64,000 nucleotides of DNA from an uncultured Clostridia bacterium (GCA_947302715.1 CAMYVY010000002.1:1-64000), one strand, 5' to 3'. Shown: positions 17,810-27,307, numbered from the stretch's first letter. The notes: generated by a model from the letters alone, not told the origin. A program made the numbers and translations.

Positions 17810-17876
17810 TCTCATACAAAAACTCCGGTACACCGGTATATGGACATCCGCAGTGTCTCACATCGACTTGCCAAAT

Positions 17877-18056
17877 TTAAGCAAAAATAAGACCTCGGTA
17901 TACCAATATGTAGACATGCGAGCCGTAGGTTCTTAATGAATACGAGCATAGCCATTTATGGATATGCGAAGTATGAATTTAGAACCTCTACGAGCGAGCC
18001 TTAAGCGCAAGCGGTCTACAAATTGGTATACCGAGGTCTATGTTTATTTTGCTTAA
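17877..18056. repeat. 180-bp fold-back (long inverted repeat) element
   Basis: The outer arms 17877-17915 and 18013-18056 are inverted copies. They include a 25-bp block, GACCTCGGTATACCAATATG and five more bases, with one mismatch. The interior continues to pair: CGTAG.GTTCT with its complement, then ATAC, GCATA and CCAT with GTAT, TATGC and ATGG. Nearly the whole 180 bp can therefore fold into one hairpin. Both ends carry TTAAGC/GCTTAA. It lies between the convergent maf and etfA genes and ends in T-rich runs on both strands, so it can also act as terminator. A diverged direct copy of the left arm sits at 17822-17852. Confidence 0.75.
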
Positions 18057-19163
18057 CTATTTAGCAAGTTCTTCTGCTTTGTCCCAAGCTTCGATAATCT
18101 CAGGAATTACCTTATAGAGGTCACCTACGATACCGTAGTCAGCAACTTCGAAGATCGGAGCATCCGGATCTTTGTTGATTGCTACTATGCACTCGGAATT
18201 CTGCATACCTGCCAGGTGCTGGATAGCGCCGGAGATACCGCAAGCGAAGTAAATCTTCGGCTTAACGGTTGTTCCTGTCTGTCCAACCTGATGGTCATGT
18301 CCAATCCAACCAGCATCAACTGCTGCACGAGAGGAACCAACAACTCCGCCAACCTTGTCAGCGAATGCTTTGATGGTTTCGAATCCTTCCGGTCCGCCGA
18401 GACCACGTCCGCCGGAGCAGATGATGTCAGCGTCTGTCAAGGATACGAGTTCCTTGGCGGATTTAACAACATCAAGAACCTTGATTCTGATGTCGGCTTC
18501 GGAGATTTCAGGCTTCATCTCTATGATTTCGCCCTTTGCTCCCGGAGTTGGAGCCTGCTTCTGCATAACGCCAGGTCTAACTGTAGCCATCTGAGGACGG
18601 GATGTCGGGGAAACGATTGTAGCCATCAGGTTACCACCGAATGCCGGACGAGTCATCTTAAGCTTTGTATCGTTAGGATCTTCGTTTGCAAGACCAGCAG
18701 TATTGAGTGTTGTGTTCTTCTCGTTGAATTCGATATAGCTCTGGAGAGAAATGTCGAGGTGTGTACAGTCAGCTGTAAGACCTACGTTTGCTCTACCGGC
18801 TACACGTGGAGCCAGGTCACGTCCGATATGTGTTGCACCATAGAGGATGATTTCCGGCTTGAATTCTTCGATAGCCTGTGTGATTACCTTTGTATAAGCA
18901 TCTGTTGTGAACTGCTTCAGTAGTGGATCTGCGACCAAATAAGCCATGTCAGCGCCATATTCGAAGCATTCATCAGCCAGAGGCTTGATGTCCTTCTCAT
19001 CGCCTACGAGAAGAGCGCCAACCTTGCAGTCATCACCGCGTTCAGCAGCAAGTCTCTTGCCTTCGCCGATGAGTTCCAGAGCAACATTCATGATCTTGCC
19101 ATCGCGCTGCTCTGCGAATACCCAAATATTTTTATATTGAGAAAAATCTTTTACATCTGCCAT
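18057..19163 (-). CDS. etfA: Electron transfer flavoprotein, alpha subunit
   Basis: FAD-binding large subunit of the heterodimeric ETF that works with the acyl-CoA dehydrogenase upstream. 368 residues. The C-terminal FAD domain shows [45 protein letters not shown] and AIQHLAGM. In anaerobes with this gene set the complex bifurcates electrons from NADH to crotonyl-CoA and ferredoxin (family knowledge). GAGGAAAGTAAA precedes the ATG. Last gene of bcd-etfB-etfA. Confidence 0.96.
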   Translation of the reverse strand: MADVKDFSQYKNIWVFAEQRDGKIMNVALELIGEGKRLAAERGDDCKVGALLVGDEKDIKPLADECFEYGADMAYLVADPLLKQFTTDAYTKVITQAIEEFKPEIILYGATHIGRDLAPRVAGRANVGLTADCTHLDISLQSYIEFNEKNTTLNTAGLANEDPNDTKLKMTRPAFGGNLMATIVSPTSRPQMATVRPGVMQKQAPTPGAKGEIIEMKPEISEADIRIKVLDVVKSAKELVSLTDADIICSGGRGLGGPEGFETIKAFADKVGGVVGSSRAAVDAGWIGHDHQVGQTGTTVKPKIYFACGISGAIQHLAGMQNSECIVAINKDPDAPIFEVADYGIVGDLYKVIPEIIEAWDKAEELAK

Positions 19164-19177
19164 TTTACTTTCCTCCC

Positions 19178-19972
19178 TTAGATTATATGCTTCTGCTTGA
19201 GGCTTCCGACAAGCTTCTCAGCGAGTTCTTTTTCAGTATCGCCTTCGAGCATTGTTCCTTTTCCCTTTGGCTTCGGTGTGAAGGAACGGAATACGTTTGT
19301 CGGAGAAGGTTTCAGACCTACTGTGTTTAGATCAACTTCTACGTCAGCAGCGCTCCATACCTTGATGTCCTTTTCCGGGTTGAAAATTCCACCGATATTC
19401 ATATATCTCGGAGTGTTGAGTTCCTTGATGCATGTGAGCATGCATGGAATCGGTGCTTCGATTACTTCGTAACCGTCTTCAAGCTGTCTTTCTACCTTTA
19501 CGGACTTCTTGTCAGGAGCGATTTCAAATTTCTGTACATATGTTACCTGAGGAAGATCAAGTTTTTCTGCAATCTGCGGTCCAACCTGAGCTGTATCTCC
19601 GTCGATAGCCTGACGTCCGGCAAAGATGATGTCATAGTCGAGCTTCTTGATTGTTGCTGTGATAGCATTGGATGTAGCCCATGTATCAGATCCACCAACT
19701 GCTCTGTCGGAAAGGAGAACGCCTTCGTCTGCTCCCATTGCCAAGCATTCGAAAAGCATATCCGTTGCCTGAGGAGGACCCATGGAAACAACTGTTACAT
19801 GAACATTATCTGGATCCATATCTTTGATCTTCAGAGCTTCTTCAAGTGCATTAGCATCGTCAGGATTGAGGATGCTGGGAACACCGTCTCTGATCAGTGT
19901 GCCTGTTTCCGGATTGATTCTGATTTCGTTAGTATCCGGTACTTGCTTAGCGCATACTACAATGTTAAACAT
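19178..19972 (-). CDS. etfB: Electron transfer flavoprotein, beta subunit
   Basis: 264-residue partner of EtfA, with the N-terminal [15 protein letters not shown] motif, [29 protein letters not shown] (the ADP/FAD-binding signature) and [15 protein letters not shown]. These are hallmarks of clostridial butyryl-CoA dehydrogenase-linked ETFs. It lies 20 nt after bcd and 14 nt before etfA. Confidence 0.96.
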   Translation of the reverse strand: MFNIVVCAKQVPDTNEIRINPETGTLIRDGVPSILNPDDANALEEALKIKDMDPDNVHVTVVSMGPPQATDMLFECLAMGADEGVLLSDRAVGGSDTWATSNAITATIKKLDYDIIFAGRQAIDGDTAQVGPQIAEKLDLPQVTYVQKFEIAPDKKSVKVERQLEDGYEVIEAPIPCMLTCIKELNTPRYMNIGGIFNPEKDIKVWSAADVEVDLNTVGLKPSPTNVFRSFTPKPKGKGTMLEGDTEKELAEKLVGSLKQKHII

Positions 19973-19992
19973 TATCCTAAAATCCTCCTATC

Positions 19993-21135
19993 CTATTTGC
20001 CAATGACTGATGCTGCTACGACCATTCTCTGAACTTCAGAAGTACCTTCGTAGATTTCAGTGATCTTAGCGTCTCTCATCATTCTCTCAACCGGGTAATC
20101 CTTTGTATATCCGTAACCACCGTGGAGCTGTACGCACTTGGTGGTAACTTCCATAGCGGTCTCTGCTGCGAAGAGCTTAGCCATTGCAGCGTTCGGGCCA
20201 TAAGGAAGACCTGCTGTTTCATTATATGCTGCCTTATAGATCAAAAGTCTGGCGGCTTCAATCTTGGTTGCAAGGTCTGCAACTACGAATGTAAGTGCCT
20301 GGAACTGAGTCAGCTTCTTACCGAACTGCTTTCTCTGCTTCATGTATTCGATAGTTACATCGAGTGCACCCTGAGCAATTCCGAGAGCCTGGGAAGCGAT
20401 TCCGATACGTCCGCCATCAAGTGTTGTCATAGCAACCTTGAAGCCCTTACCGATTCCACCAAGCATTCTGTCCTTAGGAATGCGGCAGTTCTGGAAAATA
20501 AGCTCGGTTGTGGAGGATGCGCAGATACCCATCTTGTCCTCTGTCTTACCGATGGAGAATCCTTCATCACCCTTTTCAACGATGAATGCTGTGATTCCGT
20601 GGTTGCCCTTGCTCTTGTCTGTCATAGCCATGACAACGAATACGTCTGCATATCCGCCGTTTGTGATGAAGCACTTTGCACCGTTAAGTACATAGTAATC
20701 GCCATCTTCTTCAGCTCTTGTCTGCTGTCCGGAAGCATCTGTACCAGCATTTGGTTCTGTAAGACCAAAAGCACCCAATTTCTTTCCGGCAAGAAGATCC
20801 GGAAGATATTTCTGTTTCTGTTCTTCAGTACCATAGTGGAAAATTGGCCAGCAGCATAGCGAAGTATGTGCAGAAACGATAACTGCTGTTGAAGCGCAAA
20901 CTCTAGCAAGTTCTTCTACAGTGATTGCATAGGAAATGTTGTCTCCACCTGCTCCACCGTATTCGGTTGGGAACGGAATTCCCATAAGACCATATTTAGC
21001 CATCTTTTCAACAGTCTCGACAGGGAATCTATGTTCCTTATCGATATCTGCGGCAATTGGCTCAACTTCGGTCTCGGCAAACTCTCTTACCATTTTTCTT
21101 ACGAATTCCTGTTCCTTCGTTAGTTGAAAGTTCAT
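19993..21135 (-). CDS. bcd: Acyl-CoA dehydrogenase (probably butyryl-CoA dehydrogenase)
   Basis: FAD enzyme reducing crotonyl-CoA to butyryl-CoA in anaerobes, or oxidising short acyl-CoAs. 380 residues, full length: FGLTEPNAGTDASG, the FAD-binding CFITNGGYADV, the QLHGGYGYTKDYPVERMMRDAKITEIYEG region (split here for length) and the catalytic base Glu in YEGTSEVQR. SD AAGGAGG. The pairing with etfBA argues for Bcd; crt, hbd and thl are not in the window. A Rex-like site lies at the promoter. Confidence 0.93.
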   Translation of the reverse strand: MNFQLTKEQEFVRKMVREFAETEVEPIAADIDKEHRFPVETVEKMAKYGLMGIPFPTEYGGAGGDNISYAITVEELARVCASTAVIVSAHTSLCCWPIFHYGTEEQKQKYLPDLLAGKKLGAFGLTEPNAGTDASGQQTRAEEDGDYYVLNGAKCFITNGGYADVFVVMAMTDKSKGNHGITAFIVEKGDEGFSIGKTEDKMGICASSTTELIFQNCRIPKDRMLGGIGKGFKVAMTTLDGGRIGIASQALGIAQGALDVTIEYMKQRKQFGKKLTQFQALTFVVADLATKIEAARLLIYKAAYNETAGLPYGPNAAMAKLFAAETAMEVTTKCVQLHGGYGYTKDYPVERMMRDAKITEIYEGTSEVQRMVVAASVIGK

Positions 21136-21158
21136 GTAAATGCCTCCTTAATAAAATT

Positions 21159-21295
21159 AACGGTCCTTCTCTTAGGGGAAGGATAGCCTATACCGTTTCT
21201 TTTTATAAGCTGTCATCACCGTCAAACTACCCAAACAACGGCACTTCTAACAAACTAAATGCCGTAGAAATCTACGGGACTAATCTTTGTTAGAA
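21159..21295 (-). promoter_or_regulatory. Structured 5' leader of bcd-etfBA
   Basis: The leader of about 174 nt holds two hairpins. One pairs TTTGTTAGAA/TTCTAACAAA (21245-21254 with 21286-21295) and encloses CCGTAG AAAT CTACGG (21262-21277). The second, next to the SD, has AACGGT/ACCGTT (21159-21164, 21192-21197) enclosing TCCTTC/GAAGGA. No known riboswitch is recognised. Confidence 0.45.
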
Positions 21296-21304
21296 AAATA
21301 ACAG
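21287..21304. promoter_or_regulatory. Rex-like operator
   Basis: TTGTTA-GAAAAA-TAACAG matches the Rex consensus (TTGTTA, 6 nt, TAACAA) at 11 of 12 outer positions. It lies at about +5 to +22 of the predicted bcd transcript. Rex, an NADH-sensing repressor, is known to control bcd-etf type operons in clostridia. Confidence 0.55.
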
Positions 21305-21315
21305 CGTACTTATAT

Positions 21316-21344
21316 AGTATTGCACTTTTTCAGCAATATTTCAA
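21316..21344 (-). promoter_or_regulatory. Promoter of bcd-etfB-etfA
   Basis: Minus strand -35 TTGAAA (21339-21344), 17-nt spacer, -10 AATACT (21316-21321). An alternative -10 TACTAT is shifted by two bases. The predicted start is near 21309, directly against the Rex-like operator. Confidence 0.5.
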
Positions 21345-21379
21345 GTCGTTTTTTAGTGAATTTTTGATGGATTTTGGCG

Positions 21380-22570
21380 CTAAAGTCCCTTGATATCGAT
21401 TATTGTTTCAGATGCAACAGCAGCCTCTATCAAGGACTCCACATCAAGCGCTTCTTCTGATGCCAGGATTTTCTCCAATTTGGGTTTGGTCGTCGGATGC
21501 TTGGGCAAGAATACCGTGCAGCAATCCTCGTAAGGCTCTATCGAGGTTTCAAAAGTCCCGATCTCGCGAGCTTTTTCCATTATGTCTACCTTGTCCATTG
21601 CTATAAGCGGCCTCATAACCGGCATGCTGACTACGCTATCCGTAACCACCAGTGCCTCCGCCGTCTGACTCGCAACCTGTCCCAAGTTTTCACCGGTAAT
21701 GAGCATCATGGCTCTATTCTTTTCGGCAATTCTTTCTGCAATCCTCATCATGAATCTACGAACATGAATTGTTGTTTCCGCTTCGGGACAATTCTTCACT
21801 ATCTCCTCCTGGATTGGGAGAATATTGATAACATGCAGTTTGAAATCTCCTGTATAAGAAGCTACTATTGAAGCAAGCTCCTCGACCTTTTCCTGTGCGC
21901 GCTGAGATGTATAAGGATATGAGTGAAAATGAACAGCTTCAATCACCATGCCTCTCTTTGCCATCATCCAGGCAGCAACAGGAGAATCTATTCCTCCGGA
22001 CAACAGTACCATTCCCTTACCGTTTGTTCCAAGTGGCAGTCCTCCAAATCCGGGAAGCTTGTCCGTATAGATATATGATTGATCGTGCCTTAGGTCGACG
22101 TGAAGGAGTACATCCGGATTATGAACATCAACCTTTAATACCTTGCATCCCTTAAGGACCTTTGCTCCGATATTCTTTGCAATCTCGGGGGATGTTATCG
22201 GAAAGCTCTTATCAGCACGCTTCGCCTCAGCCTTGAAGGTCTTGATGCCCCTCTCTTCAATGAGCCTCAGCATTAGATTTACAGCTTCCTCACCTATTGC
22301 ATCAAGATTTGACTCCGCCTCCATAGCCGGACTAATTGATGCAACCCCAAAGACCTTGGATATCTCGGTCGCAACATCGACATAATTCCACGCTTTATCA
22401 AAGCGAACAAAGATCAGCCCCTCATGACGCTTAACATCAGCATTTCCATAGCCCGATAAATTTAATCTCTTCTTAATTCTTTCAGCAAGAACCCTCTCAA
22501 AATACGGCTTGTTCATTCCCTTGAGAGCGACCTCGCCGCACCGAACAATTAAAATCTTCTCTTCATTCAT
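21380..22570 (-). CDS. thiI: tRNA 4-thiouridine synthase ThiI
   Basis: Puts sulfur on U8 of tRNA, and in some bacteria also serves thiazole synthesis. 396 residues: N-terminal ferredoxin-like and THUMP domains (to about 165), then a PP-loop ATPase with LLSGGIDSPVAAW. No C-terminal rhodanese domain, as usual in Gram-positives, where a partner cysteine desulfurase delivers sulfur directly. That partner is the gene immediately upstream, 15 nt away. Confidence 0.95.
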   Translation of the reverse strand: MNEEKILIVRCGEVALKGMNKPYFERVLAERIKKRLNLSGYGNADVKRHEGLIFVRFDKAWNYVDVATEISKVFGVASISPAMEAESNLDAIGEEAVNLMLRLIEERGIKTFKAEAKRADKSFPITSPEIAKNIGAKVLKGCKVLKVDVHNPDVLLHVDLRHDQSYIYTDKLPGFGGLPLGTNGKGMVLLSGGIDSPVAAWMMAKRGMVIEAVHFHSYPYTSQRAQEKVEELASIVASYTGDFKLHVINILPIQEEIVKNCPEAETTIHVRRFMMRIAERIAEKNRAMMLITGENLGQVASQTAEALVVTDSVVSMPVMRPLIAMDKVDIMEKAREIGTFETSIEPYEDCCTVFLPKHPTTKPKLEKILASEEALDVESLIEAAVASETIIDIKGL

Positions 22571-22584
22571 TCAATCTCTTCCTT

Positions 22585-23721
22585 TTAACGAAATGAGCCT
22601 AATTTGCGGAATGAATAAACCGCAGATTTGAGCTTATCAACAACAAAGGGCACCTCATCCAGGGAATTAAATGCCCCAAAGCTAAATCGAATTGCTCCAT
22701 CAATCACATCATGAGGAAGCCCCATCGCCTTCAGGACGTGACTTCCCGATTTATGTGCATTCTTGCCCGAGGAACAGGCCGAACCCGTGGATACCATGAT
22801 TCCATCCTGTTCCAATGTATGAAGAATAACCTCACCTCTCGTTCCAAGAAATGAAACATTTAGAATCGACGGTGTTCCATCCTCGGGGCTGTTAATCCTA
22901 ACATCCTGTATTTCATCAAGGATTCCCTGCCTAAGACTCTTATTGATCATGCGAATTCGTTCGTCTAATTTGGAATCACGTTTCAATTCCTCTACTGCCT
23001 GAGCGAAGCCGCATATTCCGGGAGTGTTTTCAGTTCCCGAGCGTAGGCCCCCTTCCTGTCCTCCTCCCGATATGATTTCGTCTATACGAATTCCCTTCTT
23101 TATGTAAAGCGCCCCAATTCCCTTTGGTCCGTGAATCTTGTGCGCACTTACGGAAATCAGGTCAGCAGGAATCGTGGTCACATTCTCTTTACCGAGTGCC
23201 TGAACAGCATCGCTATGAAATACGGCCTTTCCCTTAACCTCTTCCACATGGCATAACGGCATCAACGCACCTGTCTCGTTGTTGATCGCCATGACACTGA
23301 TTACTGCAGCACCATCAGAAGCAGCTTCCTTAAGAGCGTCCATGTCAAGCTTGCTGTTTTCATCAACACCGATATATGTAACCTTGGCACCGGCACTTTC
23401 AAGTTTTTTAACGGTTTCAAGGACGGCGGGATGCTCAATCGTCGTTGTGATTATATGGTTGCTTTCGCGTTTCCTTGCGTAATACGCTCCAACGATCGCC
23501 ATGTTGTCGCCTTCGGTACCGCCGGAAGTAAAGACGATATTCCCTCCCGAAGGAAAACAAGAAGCCACCGTCTTACGCGCCTCTTTTAACTCCTTCTCAG
23601 CAGAAAATCCAACGGAATGCAAAGATGACGGATTGCCATAGCCATCCGTCATCATTTCAGAGACTTTCTTCACAACGCTATCAAAGCATTTAGTTGTTGC
23701 ACTATTGTCAAGATAAATCAT
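22585..23721 (-). CDS. Cysteine desulfurase (NifS/IscS family)
   Basis: PLP enzyme taking sulfur from cysteine. 378 residues. The N-terminal MIYLDNSATTKC, TSGGTEGDN, the PLP lysine in SVSAHKIHGPKG and the active-site loop Cys in STGSACSSGKNAHKSG are visible. The last is the extended-loop, class I form. Position between rny and thiI suggests a dedicated sulfur donor for ThiI, like NifZ of Bacillus. No SD is seen; the ATG is 6 nt after the rny stop, so translation is probably coupled. Confidence 0.94.
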   Translation of the reverse strand: MIYLDNSATTKCFDSVVKKVSEMMTDGYGNPSSLHSVGFSAEKELKEARKTVASCFPSGGNIVFTSGGTEGDNMAIVGAYYARKRESNHIITTTIEHPAVLETVKKLESAGAKVTYIGVDENSKLDMDALKEAASDGAAVISVMAINNETGALMPLCHVEEVKGKAVFHSDAVQALGKENVTTIPADLISVSAHKIHGPKGIGALYIKKGIRIDEIISGGGQEGGLRSGTENTPGICGFAQAVEELKRDSKLDERIRMINKSLRQGILDEIQDVRINSPEDGTPSILNVSFLGTRGEVILHTLEQDGIMVSTGSACSSGKNAHKSGSHVLKAMGLPHDVIDGAIRFSFGAFNSLDEVPFVVDKLKSAVYSFRKLGSFR

Positions 23722-23727
23722 TTTAAT

Positions 23728-25281
23728 TTATTTGGCGTACTCTATTGCCCTTGTCTCACGGACAACATTAATCTTAATCTGGCCCGGATATTCCATCTCG
23801 GTCTCCACACGCTTCGCAATATCACGAGCAAGGAGTTCTATGCTGTCATCCCCGACCTCATTCGGATTCGCGATAATTCTGATTTCACGACCGGCCTGAA
23901 TAGCAAACGATTTTTCAACTCCGGGAGTAGTATTGGCAATTTCCTCAAGCTTTTCAAGCCTCTTGATGTAAACATCCAAGGTCTCTCTTCTTGCTCCGGG
24001 TCTTGCAGCAGAAAGAGCATCGGCAGCCGCTATCAAAACCGCCTCAGGAGTTTTTGCTTCATAATCACCATGGTGCGCTGCAACTCCGTTTATTACCGCT
24101 TCGGACTCCTTGTATTTTGTCAGGACCGATATACCAAGGTCTACATGCGTACCCTCGTGCTCATGTGTCAGCGCCTTTCCTATGTCGTGGAGCAGCCCCG
24201 CTCTCTTTGCAAGCTTGACATTGAGTCCAAGCTCTCCGGCCATGAGTCCTGCCAGATGTGCAACCTCAATCGAATGATTCAGCACATTCTGCCCATATGA
24301 TGTCCTGTATTTAAGGCGACCCAAAAGCTTAACAATCTCAGGATGTAAATTGTGGACATCAGCCTCGAATGTAGCTCTCTCGCCCTCTTCCTTGATGATA
24401 TTGTTTACTTCGTTCTCGGCCTTCTTGACCATTTCTTCTATGCGGGCGGGATGGATTCTTCCATCGTTAATAAGCTTTTCAAGTGCCAATCTCGCAATTT
24501 CTCTGCGGACAGGATCGAAGCCCGATATAATGACCGCTTCAGGTGTATCGTCCACTATCAAATCAACACCGGTCTGCGTTTCAATTGCTCTGATGTTCCT
24601 ACCCTCACGACCTATGATTCTTCCCTTCATTTCGTCATTGGGGATAGCTACAACTGAAACAGTTGACTCCGCTACCTGATCAGCTGCACATCTTTGAATT
24701 GCACCTACGATAATCTCTCTTGCCTTTGAATCAGCTTCTTCCTTTGCTTTGCTTTCAATTTCCTTAATCATTAGAGAAGCATCGTGTCTTACATCCTTCT
24801 CCATCTCCTCAAGTAGCATCTGCTTGGCTTCATCTGCAGACATTCCCGCTACCTTTTCCAGTTCCTGAACCTTCTTTTCCAAGAAGCTGTCCAGTTCTTT
24901 TTTCTTGTTCTCTATTTCCTGATGTTTACGATTTATTGAATCTTCCTTTTTCTCGATATTTTCAAGCTTTTTATCTATAGATTCTTCCTTCTGCTGTATT
25001 CTCTGTTCCTGACGTCTTACCTCGTTTTTTCGTTCTTTTGCCTCTCTGTCGGCATCACTTCTTATTCTCTTGGCTTCTTCCTTTGCCTCGTCCGTTATCT
25101 TCCTTTCAATTCCCTCTGCCTTCTTTTCGGCATCCAATATCAAGTTCTTTGCTGTTTGCTCTGCGCTTCCGGTTACTCTTTCGCTAACTGATTTTCTGTA
25201 AATATATCCTATCAAAAGCCCCAAAACCAAGGCGAAGGCACAGGCAATTATGGTTACAATTGTTGGTGTTGGTCCTCCCAT
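23728..25281 (-). CDS. rny: Ribonuclease Y
   Basis: Membrane-anchored endoribonuclease that starts mRNA decay in Firmicutes. 517 residues: an N-terminal membrane helix (about 7-27), a long charged coiled coil (about 35-165), a KH domain with [15 protein letters not shown] and an HD domain with [17 protein letters not shown]. The C-terminus [10 protein letters not shown] is typical. GAGGAAGG precedes the ATG. First gene of rny-cysteine desulfurase-thiI. Confidence 0.97.
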   Translation of the reverse strand: MGGPTPTIVTIIACAFALVLGLLIGYIYRKSVSERVTGSAEQTAKNLILDAEKKAEGIERKITDEAKEEAKRIRSDADREAKERKNEVRRQEQRIQQKEESIDKKLENIEKKEDSINRKHQEIENKKKELDSFLEKKVQELEKVAGMSADEAKQMLLEEMEKDVRHDASLMIKEIESKAKEEADSKAREIIVGAIQRCAADQVAESTVSVVAIPNDEMKGRIIGREGRNIRAIETQTGVDLIVDDTPEAVIISGFDPVRREIARLALEKLINDGRIHPARIEEMVKKAENEVNNIIKEEGERATFEADVHNLHPEIVKLLGRLKYRTSYGQNVLNHSIEVAHLAGLMAGELGLNVKLAKRAGLLHDIGKALTHEHEGTHVDLGISVLTKYKESEAVINGVAAHHGDYEAKTPEAVLIAAADALSAARPGARRETLDVYIKRLEKLEEIANTTPGVEKSFAIQAGREIRIIANPNEVGDDSIELLARDIAKRVETEMEYPGQIKINVVRETRAIEYAK

Positions 25282-25370
25282 TATAAAACCTTCCTCTCTG
25301 TATATTAAAATCTATTAAGTTTTCTATATTTCAAAACTTCTATATTCAGAATCAAGAAATAATATAAAAC

Positions 25371-25400
25371 TTGCCATAATTACACAAAATATATTATAAT
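25371..25400 (+). promoter_or_regulatory. Promoter of rodA
   Basis: TTGCCA (25371-25376), 18-nt spacer, perfect TATAAT (25395-25400), then a leader of about 35 nt with AGGGGT before the ATG. The divergent rny promoter was not clearly resolved in the same 160-nt gap. Confidence 0.5.
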
Positions 25401-25441
25401 ATTTACCTCAATATTATGTCAAGAATCCAAAGGGGTAAATC

Positions 25442-26545
25442 ATGGATTATTTTTCCTATATATATAAAAACGTCGACAAGCTCATCTGTTTGATTGTAGC
25501 GATTTTGGCTGTGACAAGTGTTCTCATGATCGGGAGCACCAGCATCGAAACAGGCTTTTTTTCACGTAGTGTCATCGTTCAAATCGCTGCATATTTTATC
25601 GGCCTAATCGAGATATTTATCGTTTTAAGATACAACTATATGGTCATCAAGGATATTACCAAATGGCTCTATGTCCTTGCCATACTGCTTCTTCTAACTG
25701 TATACATACCCGGACTGGGAATAGAAGTATTCGGTTCCAGGGCATGGATTAACCTTCGTATACTTACCTTCCAGCCATCCGAAATCGTAAAGATTCTATT
25801 CATCCTTATCATGGCTGCCTATCTTGATAACAATAAGGACAATCTTTATAACTTTAGATGTCTCCTAAAAGCGGCCTTGATCGGAGCCCCGATAATACTT
25901 ATAGTTTTAAAAGAGGATTTCGGAAGCGCTCTTGTTTTCGCCTTTACATGGGTCGTCATGCTGTTTTTTGCCGGAATAGATATAAAAGCATTCGGCAAAT
26001 TCCTGGCGATAGTTATTTTCATGGTGCCCATCGCATACATATTTATGGCTGATTATCAAAAGGAACGACTTGAAGCATTTCTTCATCCGGACAATCTTTC
26101 TCTCCAGGGGAATTATCAAGTATGGCAATCAAAAGTAGCAATAGGTTCTGGTGGACTATTCGGAAAAGGTCTCTTTAACGGAACACAAAAAAGTTTGGAC
26201 TTTATTCCCGTCCAAACCAGTGACTTTATATTTTCCGTAATCGGAGAAGAATTGGGACTTGTAGGAGGCGTAATCGTGATTGCGCTCTTTGGAGTTCTGC
26301 TTGTCAGAATGATGATAATACTGAGCGACGCCTTGGATTTCTATGGAGCCTTGATAATATCCGGAATCATAGGAATGTTCACATTCCAAATCTTCGAAAA
26401 CATAGCGATGACCATGGGACTTATGCCCGTCACCGGAATAACCCTCCCCTTCTTGAGCTACGGAGGTTCATCCATTCTTTCCAATATGCTCGCAATCGGC
26501 CTTGTTCTTAACATCGCTGTAAGAAGCAAGAAGATTAAATTCTGA
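25442..26545 (+). CDS. rodA: SEDS-family peptidoglycan glycosyltransferase RodA
   Basis: Polymerises glycan strands for cell elongation, paired with the class B PBP encoded at 27308-30043. 367 residues with about ten membrane segments, GSRAWI, PSEIVKI, KEDFGSALVFA, QPxQSDFIFSVIGEELG-like QTSDFIFSVIGEE and the C-terminal PVTGITLPFLSYGGSSI. Rod rather than Fts assignment rests on its neighbourhood. It faces minD convergently with only 2 nt between the stop codons. Confidence 0.9.
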   Translation: MDYFSYIYKNVDKLICLIVAILAVTSVLMIGSTSIETGFFSRSVIVQIAAYFIGLIEIFIVLRYNYMVIKDITKWLYVLAILLLLTVYIPGLGIEVFGSRAWINLRILTFQPSEIVKILFILIMAAYLDNNKDNLYNFRCLLKAALIGAPIILIVLKEDFGSALVFAFTWVVMLFFAGIDIKAFGKFLAIVIFMVPIAYIFMADYQKERLEAFLHPDNLSLQGNYQVWQSKVAIGSGGLFGKGLFNGTQKSLDFIPVQTSDFIFSVIGEELGLVGGVIVIALFGVLLVRMMIILSDALDFYGALIISGIIGMFTFQIFENIAMTMGLMPVTGITLPFLSYGGSSILSNMLAIGLVLNIAVRSKKIKF

Positions 26546-26547
26546 TT

Positions 26548-27261
26548 TTAAACCCTGGATGCTATATTTCTAAAGGTTTCTTCAATATAGGTGCCGTCCT
26601 TGATGACGATTGGAACGCCAAGATTTGTTGAAATTCTGATATTTTGATCCGCTTGTATCACGCCTATCAGCTCAGGTTTAAGCATGTCTGTAATCTCTGA
26701 TACCGTTGGAACAAAGCCTCTTTCCATGAGTTCGATGTCTACATTGTTGATTACCATAAATCTGTCTTTTATGCCCAAATCAACAAGTTGCCTGTCTATA
26801 TTATCGGCATCTCTTAAGGAAGAATAGTCCGGCGTTACCACCAAAATCGCCTCATCGGCACCTGCAACGGCAATAACCAAGCCGTCATCAATACCTGACG
26901 GAGCATCTACTATGACATAATCGAATTCTTCCCTTAGCTTATCGCAAAGAACCTTCATGTGTAGAGGCGTTAAATGCCCATCGCTTCTATTTGGTGACGA
27001 TGCCATTACGTAAAGATTATGAAAACGTTTGTCTCTGATAAGTGCCTGTTTTATCTTACAGACACCAGTTAGTACATCGTAAACATCATAGACTACGTTA
27101 TTTTCCAAGCCAAAATAAAGATCCAGATTTCTTAGGCCCATATCCAAATCGACCAATACAACCTGATTTCCTTCCTTAGCTAATGTTGCTCCCAAGTTGA
27201 CAGAGAACATTGTCTTTCCAGTTCCGCCCTTTCCGGACGCCACAACCATGACTTTACCCAT
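26548..27261 (-). CDS. minD: Septum-site protein MinD, lacking the C-terminal membrane tail
   Basis: ParA/MinD ATPase of 237 residues. Deviant Walker A KGGTGKT, the MinD signature MGLRNLDLYFGLENNVVYD, DAPSGIDDG and a NNVD base motif are present. Full-length MinD proteins continue some 25 residues past this point into an amphipathic membrane-targeting helix. This one stops at FRNIASRV, 2 nt from the end of rodA. minC and minE are absent beside it. The ATG at 27261 is chosen for the GGAGG 5 nt before it, over an upstream TTG. Last gene of the elongasome operon. Confidence 0.88.
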   Translation of the reverse strand: MGKVMVVASGKGGTGKTMFSVNLGATLAKEGNQVVLVDLDMGLRNLDLYFGLENNVVYDVYDVLTGVCKIKQALIRDKRFHNLYVMASSPNRSDGHLTPLHMKVLCDKLREEFDYVIVDAPSGIDDGLVIAVAGADEAILVVTPDYSSLRDADNIDRQLVDLGIKDRFMVINNVDIELMERGFVPTVSEITDMLKPELIGVIQADQNIRISTNLGVPIVIKDGTYIEETFRNIASRV

Positions 27262-27307
27262 TCTTGCCTCCAAATAACTTACCCCAGGAAAATATTATAT
27301 CACAAAA

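Noticed and set aside
18216..18923. 235-codon open frame on the + strand
   Set aside because: Lies wholly opposite etfA, no SD, Cys/Ser-rich composition typical of an antisense shadow.
20122..20859. 245-codon open frame on the + strand
   Set aside because: Antisense to bcd, whose catalytic motifs are intact; no family resemblance.
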